From contig CAHJWK010000023.1 of NCBI GenBank assembly GCA_903642275.1, positions 1 to 49,875 of the forward strand: a DNA stretch of 49,875 bases, given 5' to 3'. Source of the DNA: Chitinophagaceae bacterium. GTDB lineage: Bacteria > Bacteroidota > Bacteroidia > Chitinophagales > Chitinophagaceae. The translations under genes and the position numbers were made by a program. Positions 36,182 through 45,952 of this stretch are shown here, in pieces (within the stretch, counting starts at the first letter, position 1; every line of letters begins with the position of its first letter). The notes beneath the pieces were generated by a model that searched no databases, was not told where the DNA came from, and saw only the letters and a list, made by a program, of their open reading frames with translations.

Positions 36182-37501
36182 TTACCGACTTAATTCACCC
36201 CGCTTTGACCATATTTCTTTAATTCTTTGTCCCGCTTGCTCTGGCGCAATCTTTATATAACGATAGAAGTCTTTTAAGCTTTTATGACCGGAGATTTTCA
36301 TTATTAATTCAACTGGTGTGCCTGCTAAAAATTCATTTGTACAAAATGATCTTCTGCAAGTGTGAGATGTTATCCATTCATACTTTGGCTTTGTGTCAAT
36401 GATTTCTCTACTTCCTTTCATGTATGAATGCTTTATAGGTTGATTTAATTCTGCCAACTTACCAACTTCCTTTATGTATTGATTGAAATTAGGATTGGAA
36501 ATATCTGGTATGTTCCTCTTGAAGCAGTTGATGAAAATATTATAGGCTTCATCACGTAGTGGAACAACTACCCAATGCTTTGTTTTTTCTTGTTTCTTGT
36601 ATAGCATTCTATCCCTTATGTCTTCTGTACGAATCTTTGAAAAGTCAGAAAATCTTAATCCTGTTAAGCAACCAAATACTAATAGATCTCTATAAGTAAT
36701 TAGACATGGTGAAGAGCTTAAATCTAGCGAAACAAGTTTGTTTATTTCTTCATTAGTTAGATAAACAGCATCGGCTTCCTCTTCCATAATTTTAAAGCCG
36801 GTTAAATCAGGCTCAGGAATGATTTTTTTGTTCTTTCTGTTTTTTAAAAAGACAATTAACTGTTTAACATTCTTGCCAATAGTATTTAGTTTAAAGCCTT
36901 TTACTACGTCTTTACTTCTGTTTTGATGAATATGTTCAAAGGTTAAGTAATGAACAAACTCTTCGTAAAAATTGATATCAATTGAATTAAACTTTATTGG
37001 CTCTTTACGGTATGTTTCAAAGGTTTTTAATATTAGCCTTAGATTCTTAAAAACATCCATTGTTCCTTTTGTTACTGTTCCCTGTTTTGATTTTATATAG
37101 TCATCAAGCTGAAAGAAAAAATCAAGATTTGCTTTTTGTCTAACTACATGTTTAATCTTGTCAGGTTTTAAATTAGCAACATCAAAGTCAGGCTTAAATG
37201 TTTGCTTCAAAAATTGAACAGTGTCGACAACATCATTTTGAATTGCATGAGTGGCGATATCTTCTGCAATTCTAAACATCCTGTTTAGCTCTGAATTGAT
37301 TTGTTTATGATCGCCGTACTTTGATGGCAAGTCTTCTGTTACACGTTGCAGCTTTTTATGCCAATACTTAGGAGGAATAGAAAGTTCAGTATTCAATAAA
37401 GTTTTGTCTGCTTCGCTTTTACAATACTGAAGAAAGATGAGGCTTGTTCCATCTTTACGAATTTTGTTAGATGGACAAATTGGTTTGAGTGGTAACAACA
37501 T
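36182..37501 (-). CDS. Tyrosine recombinase (integrase) of the 32.7-kb element
   Basis: This 439-residue site-specific recombinase has the usual Bacteroidota layout: an arm-binding N-domain (1-110; MLLPLKPICPSNKIRKDG), a SAM-like core-binding domain (about 120-240) and a catalytic domain. Catalytic residues seen are Arg in TGLRFSDFS, His-x-x-Arg in SHTCRRS, His in SGHKSLKDF and the Tyr of YRY. It lies at the right end of the element with its 5' end facing attR, 151 bp from the core, as expected for the integrase that made this insertion. The repeated 12-bp-period motif lies 2-22 nt before its ATG. Confidence 0.92.
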   Translation of the reverse strand: MLLPLKPICPSNKIRKDGTSLIFLQYCKSEADKTLLNTELSIPPKYWHKKLQRVTEDLPSKYGDHKQINSELNRMFRIAEDIATHAIQNDVVDTVQFLKQTFKPDFDVANLKPDKIKHVVRQKANLDFFFQLDDYIKSKQGTVTKGTMDVFKNLRLILKTFETYRKEPIKFNSIDINFYEEFVHYLTFEHIHQNRSKDVVKGFKLNTIGKNVKQLIVFLKNRKNKKIIPEPDLTGFKIMEEEADAVYLTNEEINKLVSLDLSSSPCLITYRDLLVFGCLTGLRFSDFSKIRTEDIRDRMLYKKQEKTKHWVVVPLRDEAYNIFINCFKRNIPDISNPNFNQYIKEVGKLAELNQPIKHSYMKGSREIIDTKPKYEWITSHTCRRSFCTNEFLAGTPVELIMKISGHKSLKDFYRYIKIAPEQAGQRIKEIWSKRGELSR

Positions 37502-37503
37502 AA

Positions 37504-37524
37504 TTAGTCGAATTTTTAGTCGAA
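37504..37524. repeat. Right copy of the 12-bp-period integrase-associated motif
   Basis: This is 21 bp identical to 5001-5021, in the same orientation. On the minus strand it reads TCGACTAAAAATTCGAC just ahead of the integrase ATG. It lies 128 bp left of the attR core, so in the circular form it and the left copy would flank attP. Confidence 0.78.
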
Positions 37525-37652
37525 TTAAATGTTGTTATTCTTAGTAAAGGTAACGATGCAACGATGATTGATTTGTTATAATTTATTCAAAATCAATGCT
37601 TTGCAATTAAGATAAGTAAAGTTGATTTAAGATAAAACTATCGCCTACAATT

Positions 37653-37665
37653 CCGTCCGGTCCGC
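37653..37665 (+). repeat. attR core
   Basis: CCGTCCGGTCCGC is identical to the 3' end of tRNA-Asp at 4947-4959, in the same orientation and 32706 bp away. The rest of the tRNA is not present here, as expected for the distal att site. Confidence 0.85.
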
Positions 37666-37670
37666 TTATC

Positions 37671-37700
37671 AAAGGATTACACACCTGTAATCCTTTTTTA
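37671..37700 (+). terminator. Strong terminator beside attR
   Basis: An 11-bp perfect stem AAAGGATTACA/TGTAATCCTTT (37671-37681, 37686-37696) with loop CACC is followed by T. It lies 5 nt past the attR core, where the terminator of tRNA-Asp would have been before insertion. Confidence 0.85.
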
Positions 37701-37801
37701 CTTTTACCTCTCTTTACTTTCAGTAGGTTGTTTTTCAATCTTTTGCAACAATTTCAATTTTAAAAGCTTTCTATCTTTAATTCAATCTGATCATTTTTTA
37801 A

Positions 37802-37818
37802 TCGACTAAAAAATCGAC
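37802..37818 (+). repeat. Third copy of the 12-bp-period motif, before the second integrase
   Basis: It reads TCGACTAAAAAATCGAC, two TCGAC blocks 12 bp apart, one base different from the other copies and in inverse orientation to them. It ends 6 nt before the ATG of the second integrase and lies 136 bp from the attR core. Confidence 0.72.
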
Positions 37819-37824
37819 CAAGTT

Positions 37825-39165
37825 ATGTTATTCCCTATTAAACCAATTTGCAGTGCCAAGAAGACACTTCGTGATGGTACTTCCACAATCTTCCTTCAGT
37901 ATTGTTTCAGTGCAAGCAACAGAACTTTATTAAACACAGGTATTCGTATTCCAGCAAACTATTGGAGTTTAAAACAGCGTTGCATTTCAAATAAACTTCC
38001 ACAAGCTTATGGCAACAGTCAAAGATTAAATGAAGAATTAATCAGACTTACACGTATCGCCGAAGACCTAGTTACGGTTGCTATCAATAATCAAATTTCA
38101 GACAAGGGAAGTTTTGTAAAAAAGTCTTTTCGTTCGGACTTCAATGTTTCCACTTTAAATAGCGTTAAAGCCAACACTTTCACATTTAACGCTGTTGAAC
38201 AGGTTAAGAAACAAGACATTTATTTTCAGTTAGATGACTATATCAAATCTAAAGAGATGAAAGTAAGCAAAGCAACCCTTTGCGTTTATAAAAATATAAA
38301 AGCTCATCTTCTTGCTTTTGAAAAATACAGGTGTAAAAAAATAACTTTTGATGACTTGGATTTCTCATTTTATGAAGCGTTTGTTTCCTATCTCATCTTT
38401 CATCATATTCATAATCGACGAAAGACCGAGTTCGTAGGCCTTAAACTGAATACGATTGGCAAAACAATTAAGCACCTAAGAGTTTTTATTAAAGATCGTG
38501 TAAAAAGAAAAATTATTCCGGCTATTGATTTAAGTGATTTCAAAATAACAGAAGAAGAAAGCGATGCTATCTATCTTACACATCAGGAAATTGCAGATAT
38601 ATACCATACAGATTTAACAGCCTACCCTTACCTTGTTGAGTACAGGGATTTGTTTGTACTTGGTTGCCTTACTGGTTTACGTTTTTCTGATTTCTCAACG
38701 TTACAGTCAGAAGATTTAAAACGAGATATGCTTTATAAAAAGCAAACTAAATCGGATCATTGGGTCGTTATTCCTCTGCGTGAAGAAGCTAAGCTGATTT
38801 TTACCAGGCAATTTAAAGACAAATTGAAATGCCTTACAAATCCTGAATTTAACAGGCACATTAAAACGATAGGTAAATTAGCAGGCATCGATCAATTAGT
38901 CAGATTTTCTTACAAGAAAGGAAATAAAAGTATTGAAGTTGCTAAACCAAAGTATGAGTGGATAACATCTCATACCGCACGCCGTTCTTTTTGCACTAAT
39001 GAATTTATTGATAGTACACCGGTTGAATTAATAATGAAAATCAGCGGTCATAAAACCACTAAAGACTTTTACAGGTACATTAGAATAACACCTGAAGAAG
39101 CGGCTAATAAAATAAAACAACTGTGGCAATCCAGGAATGACATGAAACTCATTAAGGCAATATAA
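37825..39165 (+). CDS. Second tyrosine recombinase, paralogous to the first
   Basis: This 446-residue integrase is clearly homologous to the one at 36182-37501 along its whole length (shared FLQYC, RTLLNT/KTLLNT, TGLRFSDFS, SHT-RRSFCTNEF, KISGHK, FYRYI). All catalytic residues (Arg, His-x-x-Arg, His, Tyr) are present, so it looks functional. It lies just outside attR and points away from it. It probably belongs to an older element that used the same tRNA and now survives as its integrase end; I see no second att repeat to the right. The two proteins differ throughout, so this is not a recent duplication. Confidence 0.9.
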   Translation: MLFPIKPICSAKKTLRDGTSTIFLQYCFSASNRTLLNTGIRIPANYWSLKQRCISNKLPQAYGNSQRLNEELIRLTRIAEDLVTVAINNQISDKGSFVKKSFRSDFNVSTLNSVKANTFTFNAVEQVKKQDIYFQLDDYIKSKEMKVSKATLCVYKNIKAHLLAFEKYRCKKITFDDLDFSFYEAFVSYLIFHHIHNRRKTEFVGLKLNTIGKTIKHLRVFIKDRVKRKIIPAIDLSDFKITEEESDAIYLTHQEIADIYHTDLTAYPYLVEYRDLFVLGCLTGLRFSDFSTLQSEDLKRDMLYKKQTKSDHWVVIPLREEAKLIFTRQFKDKLKCLTNPEFNRHIKTIGKLAGIDQLVRFSYKKGNKSIEVAKPKYEWITSHTARRSFCTNEFIDSTPVELIMKISGHKTTKDFYRYIRITPEEAANKIKQLWQSRNDMKLIKAI

Positions 39166-39598
39166 TTGACATTATTTTATACGGCAGAATATAAAAGCAA
39201 TCATTATATTCCTAAAAGTTTATCAAAACAATGGAGACTACTGAGGAAGGTCTCAAAGGAATATTTGTTTATGATTCTAAGAATCAAAAAATTAAGTTAA
39301 TAACTATACAGCATTAAATTCTAGATATTGGATCGTTTCAAATGATAAACGAAACCTTGAAAATTATATCAGCAGTTTTAAAGAACAAAGCCTGAGTACA
39401 AACCAATTTTAAAAGAATTAAGGCATTTAACTTCTGGCTTGAAATTATAAGAAGTAAATTTAAAAGGACTACTTAATAATATATTTTGCTCATCACTTTA
39501 TTTGTAATGCCATCAGTTTCATAGTCCAAAAATTAAATAAATGAAAATGCTTTTTGTTAAGTAGCTTTTAATCATTTTTACATATAAGACTTATCACT
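39166..39598. other. Gene-free stretch after the second integrase
   Basis: This is AT-rich DNA with only very short frames (the longest with an ATG is about 28 codons, from 39231). It may be the decayed body of the older element or its right junction. No att-like copy of the tRNA end is visible. Confidence 0.5.
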
Positions 39599-42019
39599 TT
39601 GTTTAAGAACTACTTTAAGATAGCATGGCGCAATATCATTAAGCACCGTCTTTATTCATTTATAAATATTACAGGTTTATCAATTGGTAAGGCATTCACT
39701 TTATTAATTGCTGCTTATGTATGGGGCGAATTAAGTGTAGATAAAGCCATACCTGCAAGAAACAACATTTACCTGTTGCAAAGCAGGGCAAAAGATGGTT
39801 CAAAAAATTTTAGTTCGTATGTGCCGATACCTATGGCAACTGCTTTAAAAGTTGAATATCAAAATCTTGTTACTAATTACTATCGCTGGTTATGGAAGTA
39901 TACGGGTGTTGCTTGCGACAACAAGTTTTATCGTGATGATGTTCAGATTGCAGACACAACTTTCCTGAGCATATTTGGCTTTCAGTTATTATATGGTAAC
40001 AAAGCCACTGCATTCAAAGAACCTAACTCAGTTGTAATTACTGAAGAAAAAGCTTTGAAGTTTTTTAATACCAGTAATGCAATAGGTAAGCTATTAACCA
40101 TTGAAAACAACAGGGCAGTTAAGCTAACTTTTATTGTTACCGGTGTTCTTAAGAATCTTCCGCCTAATTCAGTAACATCTGTGCAAGCGTTTGAAAAAGG
40201 TAATCACAATTCCATCTTTATTCCGTTGTCTGCATTAAAAAACTGGTCTGATCAGGGTGATTTAACAGACTGGAACAGTGCTATAGTTTCTTATGTTCAG
40301 CTAAACAATGGCGTTACACCTGCTGACTTAATAAAACCGGTGCAGCAAACACTTGCACTGCATGTATCTGCAGATGCTGCAAAGAATACAGAGATACGTT
40401 TTCTACCTTTAACTGAAACTTATGTTGATGCCAACAACGGTTCGGTAAAAAAGATGCTCTACACACTTTCTTTTACTGCATTGTTCATACTATTGATGGC
40501 AGTAATAAACTTTGTAAATATTTCTACCGGCAACTCAACCTCAAGATTAAAAGAAATTGGTTTACGCAAAGTTTTCGGCAGTGCAAAAAAGCAACTGGTA
40601 TTTCAGTTTCTTATTGAAGCATTAACGCTGGTATTTTTTGCCGTATGCCTGTCACTTATAATTTACCAGACCCTGCTTCCATTATTCAGTAAGATTATCG
40701 GCAGAGAAATTCCGTCTTTATTCTCTTTACCATTATATATAATTCCATTGCTGTTGCTGTTTGTTATTATTGTCGGGCTCCTGGCAGGCTTATACCCTGC
40801 AACCATTTTATCGTCGGTAAAAGTTGCTGATTCTGTAAAAGGAAAACTGGCAACGGTAGGTGAAAATATATCGCTTAGAAAAGCACTCATCGTATTTCAA
40901 TTTATTACTGCAACTGTTGTTTTTATTGCAGCAATTATTATTTCAAAACAGGTAAACTATGATATTAATAAAGACCTGGGTTTTGATAAAGAGCAACTGG
41001 TAAATATCTGGCTGCCGCGTAAATGGACGAAGCAGGGAGTGAGAGAGATTGAAGCCGTAAGAGAACAAATAAAAGAAGTGCCGGGTGTTATACAGGCATC
41101 TGTAAATTATACAACGCCCGGCTGGAACAGTGCAGAGCGTCCCCAGTTTTATCAGGCAGGTCATGATGATGACGATGCAGTAGAAGCGTTTGGTATTGTA
41201 AGTGACGATAACTATGCCAGCACATTTAAAATTCCTTTGCTGGCAGGTACCTTCTTCAGCGGTGCAAATGTTGAATATGATTCTTTGCTTGTTGTAATTA
41301 ATGAAACACTTTTAAAGGAGCTGGGTTTTAAAAATGCAAGGGAAGCCATTGGTAAAACAATAAAAGATGCAACTGATAAGAGCAGCTATATTATTTCAGG
41401 CGTGGTAAAAGATTTTCATGTAGAATCGAACCAGGTAAGTATAAAGCCACTTGCGTTTTTGAACATCTACCAGTTTGATGCTTTTCGTGTTCTTTCTGTA
41501 AGGATAAAGCCGGATAATATGCGGCAAACAATGGCTGCGCTTGAAAAGAAATTCACTTCTTTATTACCAGAAGAAGCCTTCGATTATTCGTTTATGGATG
41601 ATACTTTAAATGCAACGTATAAACAGGAATTGCAATTAAAAAATGCATCATATCTGGCAACCATATTAGCGGTTATAATTGTGTTGCTTGGAACATTCAG
41701 CATAGTATCATTAAGCATGGCGAAACGAACAAAGGAAATAGGTATAAGAAAAGTGCTTGGCGCATCTGTTACCAATATGCTTGCATTGTTTGTGAGTGAT
41801 GTTATAAAGCTGATTGTTATTGCTGCATGCATCGCATGCCCTATTGCATACCTGGTAACCAAGCAATGGCTTAATAATTATGTTTACAAAATTGAGGTGA
41901 CTGCATATCCTTTTATAACTGTGTTTGCCTGCATAACGTCGGTAACCGTTTTACTCATCTGTATTCAAACATTTAAAGCCGCCATTACAAATCCTGTAAA
42001 AAGCTTGAAAGCAGAATGA
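39599..42019 (+). CDS. FtsX/MacB-type ABC transporter permease
   Basis: This 806-residue inner-membrane permease has two FtsX domains and two MacB-type periplasmic domains. It has an N-terminal membrane span (about 20-42), a periplasmic domain to about 280, a first FtsX unit with three spans (about 285-400), a further span near 425, a second periplasmic domain and a final FtsX unit (about 680-790; KEIGIRKVLGAS). Such proteins work with a separate ATPase in export or envelope mechanotransmission; none is nearby. The start is TTG, chosen because MFKNYFKIAWRN is the usual family start and no in-frame ATG precedes it. Confidence 0.88.
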   Translation: MFKNYFKIAWRNIIKHRLYSFINITGLSIGKAFTLLIAAYVWGELSVDKAIPARNNIYLLQSRAKDGSKNFSSYVPIPMATALKVEYQNLVTNYYRWLWKYTGVACDNKFYRDDVQIADTTFLSIFGFQLLYGNKATAFKEPNSVVITEEKALKFFNTSNAIGKLLTIENNRAVKLTFIVTGVLKNLPPNSVTSVQAFEKGNHNSIFIPLSALKNWSDQGDLTDWNSAIVSYVQLNNGVTPADLIKPVQQTLALHVSADAAKNTEIRFLPLTETYVDANNGSVKKMLYTLSFTALFILLMAVINFVNISTGNSTSRLKEIGLRKVFGSAKKQLVFQFLIEALTLVFFAVCLSLIIYQTLLPLFSKIIGREIPSLFSLPLYIIPLLLLFVIIVGLLAGLYPATILSSVKVADSVKGKLATVGENISLRKALIVFQFITATVVFIAAIIISKQVNYDINKDLGFDKEQLVNIWLPRKWTKQGVREIEAVREQIKEVPGVIQASVNYTTPGWNSAERPQFYQAGHDDDDAVEAFGIVSDDNYASTFKIPLLAGTFFSGANVEYDSLLVVINETLLKELGFKNAREAIGKTIKDATDKSSYIISGVVKDFHVESNQVSIKPLAFLNIYQFDAFRVLSVRIKPDNMRQTMAALEKKFTSLLPEEAFDYSFMDDTLNATYKQELQLKNASYLATILAVIIVLLGTFSIVSLSMAKRTKEIGIRKVLGASVTNMLALFVSDVIKLIVIAACIACPIAYLVTKQWLNNYVYKIEVTAYPFITVFACITSVTVLLICIQTFKAAITNPVKSLKAE

Positions 42020-42552
42020 CTTTACGCCTGCCATTGTAGGTTGATTCTATTACAAGGTGTAAAGTGAAGAAATAATATAAATAAAAATCGAGATAAGATA
42101 TCGCACTTCATCGAACAGTAAGTTATGTTGATAAAACTATGATAGTCAAATGACCTTTAAGTCTTATACTTTGTTTGTGCTCTCCCAATAGATTGACATA
42201 GAGCTTATTTTTGTTTACCTTTTGTAAAACCTCTTTAAAGATATAACTGAAGAACAGGATTGCCATCAACTTTATATTTATTAATTCCATTAGTTGTATT
42301 TACGAACGTTACGGCTTTAAAATTATTTAACGGGAAGATTTGATTTGTTGAAATGGATTTAAAGTTATCCTGTGAAATTTGCTGTTTAAAATTCTAGCCT
42401 GCCAAAGCATACACTCTGCCCTTTTATACATAAAGGAAAACGCCTTGTCGCTAAGAAGATGTTTATAATCGATTTTGAAAAAAACTTTAAAGTATAAAAA
42501 TTTTTTTATAACATATGATTGTTGATGTCTAATTCATTATTGTCTTATTGCT
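42020..42552. other. Gene-free stretch between convergent permease genes
   Basis: About 530 nt of AT-rich DNA with no supportable gene and no strong terminator hairpin that I can see. Confidence 0.5.
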
Positions 42553-44981
42553 TCATTCTGTTCTCAAACTCTTTACTGGATTTGCTATCGCTGCTTTTAT
42601 GGTTTGAAACCCAACTGCAATGCACGTTACAACTAGTGCGGATAAAACTGATACTGCAAAAACCCACCAGCTTATTACTGTGCGATAAGCAAAATCTTGC
42701 AGCCATTTATTCATAAGTAGCCATGCAACCGGTGCCGCGATAAAAAATGCAACAATTATCAACTGCAAAAAATCTTTTGATAAAATGAATGATATATCTT
42801 TTACCGAAGCACCTAATACTTTTCTTATACCAATCTCCTTATTTTTTTGTTCTATCATAAACGAAAGCAGTCCAATTAAGCCAAGTATGTTTATTACAAC
42901 AGATAAAAATGTAAAGAGGTTAAATAATTGTTGAGTGCGCTTTTCATTTTTATATAATGAAGCGATGTGCTCGTCTAAAAAATTGCTTTCAAATAATTGA
43001 TTAGGATAGACAGACGTCCATGCTTTTTCAATAGCAGATAATGTTTTTGCTGAATAACCATTGTTTAATTTTATGCCTGCATCGTAGTAAAAAAAAGGAA
43101 ATTCAACCATTAATACAGGCTTAACAACATCATGTAAAGAGGCAGTGTTATAATCTTTTACTACACCAATTACTGGAGCTGAAATATCGTTCATCCCAAA
43201 TGTTACATACTTACCTAATGCGTCTACCGCAGACGAAAAGCCGAGCGCTTTGACTGCTGTTTCGTTCAACACAAATGCATAATGCTTTAAAGAATCCGGA
43301 ATAGCATCATCGACGCTGTGTTCATTATTCTCATCAAACCATCTTCCTGCTTTTAGTTGAAGCCCGTATGTTGCCGAATAGTTTTTGTCGGCTGCTTTTA
43401 CTTGCACATCAATTTTTTCTGTAGAATATTTCTCTTTAAGGTTAAAACCAGTAAAAGCATTATTCTCAGTTACCGGTGCGCCTAATGAAAAGCTCACGTT
43501 GCTTACGCCTGGTATAGTGGATAATTTATCTTTTAATAATTTCAACTGTTCTTTTTTATTTTCAGGAAGCGATATGTCAACTACATTATTTTTAGTAAAA
43601 CCTAATGGTTGCGATTGAATAAAGTTCATTTGCTTGGCAACTACAATAGCGCCGATAATTAATATTTGCGCCGTTAGAAACTGAAACACAACCAGGCTTC
43701 TTCTTAGTGTAACAACAGAAGCTTTTGGTGTGATTATTTTATTTTTTAAAGCCGTGATTGGATTAAAACCCGATAACACAAATGCAGGATATAACCCCGA
43801 CAACAAAGAAACGAAGACCCACAAGCCTGTCAATAGCAATTCACTGTTTATATGCAGCCAGTTAAGCGGAATGCTTTTACCAAGAAAATTATTTAATGGT
43901 GGAAGAAACAACCGTACAGATAAGCTTGCCGCTATAAAAACAAAAGCTGTGAGAAAAAAAGTTTCAGATAAAAATTGTTTAATGAGATGCTTTTTTGTAG
44001 CGCCCATTGTTTTTCTAACTCCAATTTCTTTTGATTTTTTTATTGCAAGTGCAGTAGATAGATTAGTATAATTTATACATGCCGCTAAAATCAAAAACAA
44101 ACCAATGGCGCCAATTAAATACAAGTAATTATAATTTATTGTATATGACGGGTTGTTTGCAGCATATAATTGATTGTAATGAATATCAGGTAAAGGTTGC
44201 AGACTGAAGTTTGTTTTAGTTCCGTCATTTACATTATTAAGATGGTCTTTCGCAATTAAAGCAAGCGCTAATTGCACATGCTGTACTTCATTTTTATCCG
44301 GTAATCCTATATAAACAAATCCTGATGCATTTAGCCCCCATTGGTTAAGCGGAAAACCGCCGATAAATTCAGGTCTTAATGAGCCGTAAGAAATGAGCAT
44401 GTTATAGGGCAAATGCGAATTAGTCGGCGCATTAGCAATCACAGCCGCTACCTGCAAGTCAACAAGATTTGCAATTTTTAAGCGTTTACAATTGGATTGT
44501 TATTACCAAAAAACTTGTGTGCAGTTTCTTCAGTAAGTATTGTAAAATTTGGTTCCGACAACGCTCTTTCGATGCTGCCTTGCTTTACAGTTAAAGGAAA
44601 TAATTTCGGAAAAACGGAATCAGCAAAAACAATATCTTGTTCTTTAAACTTTTTATTCTCAAAAGAAATAACGTCGTCTTTTTGAAAATGAATTTGAGAG
44701 ATTAATTTTTTACCGGGCATCTCTGCACGCAAAGCAGTTGCAAGCGGGTATGGAGTTATCGAACCATATGTTTTGCCTTCAGGCTTTGAAACGCTTTTTA
44801 CAATTCTGTAAATGCTGGTCTTGTTATTTGCAGATTTATCAAAACTTGTTTCTTGTAGAATAATCAAGCTGATTAATAAACAAGCAGCAACACTTATATA
44901 TAAGCCAACAAAATTCAGCGCAAAAAAACCTTTGTTCTTTTTTATATTTCTCCAGGCAGTTTTAAAATAATTTTTAAACAT
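42553..44981 (-). pseudogene. FtsX/MacB-type permease split by a 1-nt deletion
   Basis: Two frames on the minus strand make one protein. The first (44478-44981, 167 residues) starts MFKNYFKTAWRN and runs to GNNNPIVNA before a stop. The second (from 44457 down) continues at once with DLQVAAVIANAPTNSH and ends KSLRTE like its neighbour. Read in the other frame across the break, KRLKIANLVDLQV restores the family's usual GNNNPIGKRLK, so one G is missing near 44488-44495. The span is 2429 nt; adding one gives 810 codons, matching the 806-residue paralogue at 39599. It may be a real pseudogene or a sequencing error. Confidence 0.85.
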
Positions 44982-45193
44982 GATAGCTAATTTAGTGAGA
45001 GAAGGTAAATTTCAGAACACACCTCTTCCTCAGGCAAAATCATGGGTCAACGGATGTGCCACTACTTAAACGATTGCAAGAGAGAAGATTAAGAAATTAT
45101 ATCAATTACCAAACTGTTCAATAGCGAACAGTAACTGTACGAAAATATATTATTGTATGAATGTGAAATCTCCAAGTATTTTTATGATTGTAT

Positions 45194-45940
45194 TTACAAG
45201 CTGTTAGCGATCATTTTTTTTTTTAATTGCTGTGCCATTTTTAATGTATGTTTCAATGAATTTGTATTTGTCCAATCACCATGACCAACAATAATAAATT
45301 TTGGTTGGGTGCATCTTTTTTCAACATTTTTTATGGTGGATGCGTATTCAGCGGTATTTGCATCTCCTAAATAACCCAAATCGTCGTCATCGGCACTTTT
45401 TATCAAGCATCCTCCATAAAGGATTTTCTGTTTTTTAAACCAAATTACTATGTTATCAACGGTATGTGCTTGTCCAGGATAATAAGTTTCAAAAGAATAT
45501 TGTCCAACATTGAAAAAAGTATCCTTTGATATTAAAAATTTTGCCCTTTTCTTGTTATTTTTTTTACTTATTTCATCTGTAAGAATTGTAGTATAGGTTT
45601 TAATTCCCTGTTGGCTGTAATACTCCAGCCCCGCTGTTCTGTCACTATGAAAATGTGTTGCAATGCACAGTATCACACTTTTGTTATTCTTTAATTTTAT
45701 GCTATCAAGCAATGGTTGAAATTGAGTTGTGTCCCAAGGCGTGTCAAACATAACAACACCGGAATCAGTTACAAGATACATGCCGTTTGCCGGTACCTAA
45801 TCTCCTTTGTATGTGTTGTAAGTTGTATAAATATAAAAGTCGCCGCTTAAATGTGAGATTGTAAGTTTTGATTTATGTTCCTGTGCAAAAATATTGGTTA
45901 GAGAAAAAATCAAAACGATTGTTAACATACTTGTACGCAT
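45194..45940 (-). pseudogene. Subclass B1 metallo-beta-lactamase interrupted by an amber codon
   Basis: The frame runs from ATG 45940 and codes for 248 residues if the stop at codon 48 (TAG, 45797-45799) is read through. It starts with a signal peptide (MRTSMLTIVLIFSLTNIFAQ). Zinc ligands of the B1 type are all present: HFHSD, the His of GQAHTVDN, the Cys of GGCLIKS and the His of GHGDW. Only the TAG breaks it. A shorter start at 45781 would make a cytoplasmic fragment lacking the signal and first strands. It lies 12 nt after the membrane-protein gene of the sigma-factor operon. By family it would hydrolyse beta-lactams in the periplasm; as read it should be inactive. Confidence 0.85.
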
Positions 45941-45952
45941 ATTATTTCTTAA

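Larger units (their letters stand above)
4947..37652. mobile_element. 32.7-kb tRNA-Asp-associated integrative (probably mobilizable) element rich in defence genes
   Basis: The ends are defined by a 13-bp direct repeat, one copy inside the tRNA 3' end (4947-4959) and one at 37653-37665. A tyrosine integrase (36182-37501) lies at the right end. Inside are a relaxase, a MobC-like protein, a primase-like protein, an excisionase-like HTH and a candidate oriT. No conjugative pore genes (TraG, VirB4) are visible, so transfer would need a helper. Cargo: IetAS-like pair, methyltransferase/ATPase operon, DUF91-type nuclease, SWIM/HEPN pair, SAMD9-like protein. Boundaries are seen in sequence; mobility is inferred. 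Confidence 0.85.
37525..37801. other. attR region between two divergent integrase genes
   Basis: These 277 bp, without a gene, lie between two facing integrase 5' ends. They contain the attR core and a terminator. Together with the motif copies on either side (37504-37524 and 37802-37818) they form an almost symmetrical site around the core. Confidence 0.6.

Noticed and set aside
45194-45781. A short intact metallo-beta-lactamase starting at 45781
   Set aside because: It would lack the signal peptide and first strands, which are present upstream in the same frame behind one TAG.
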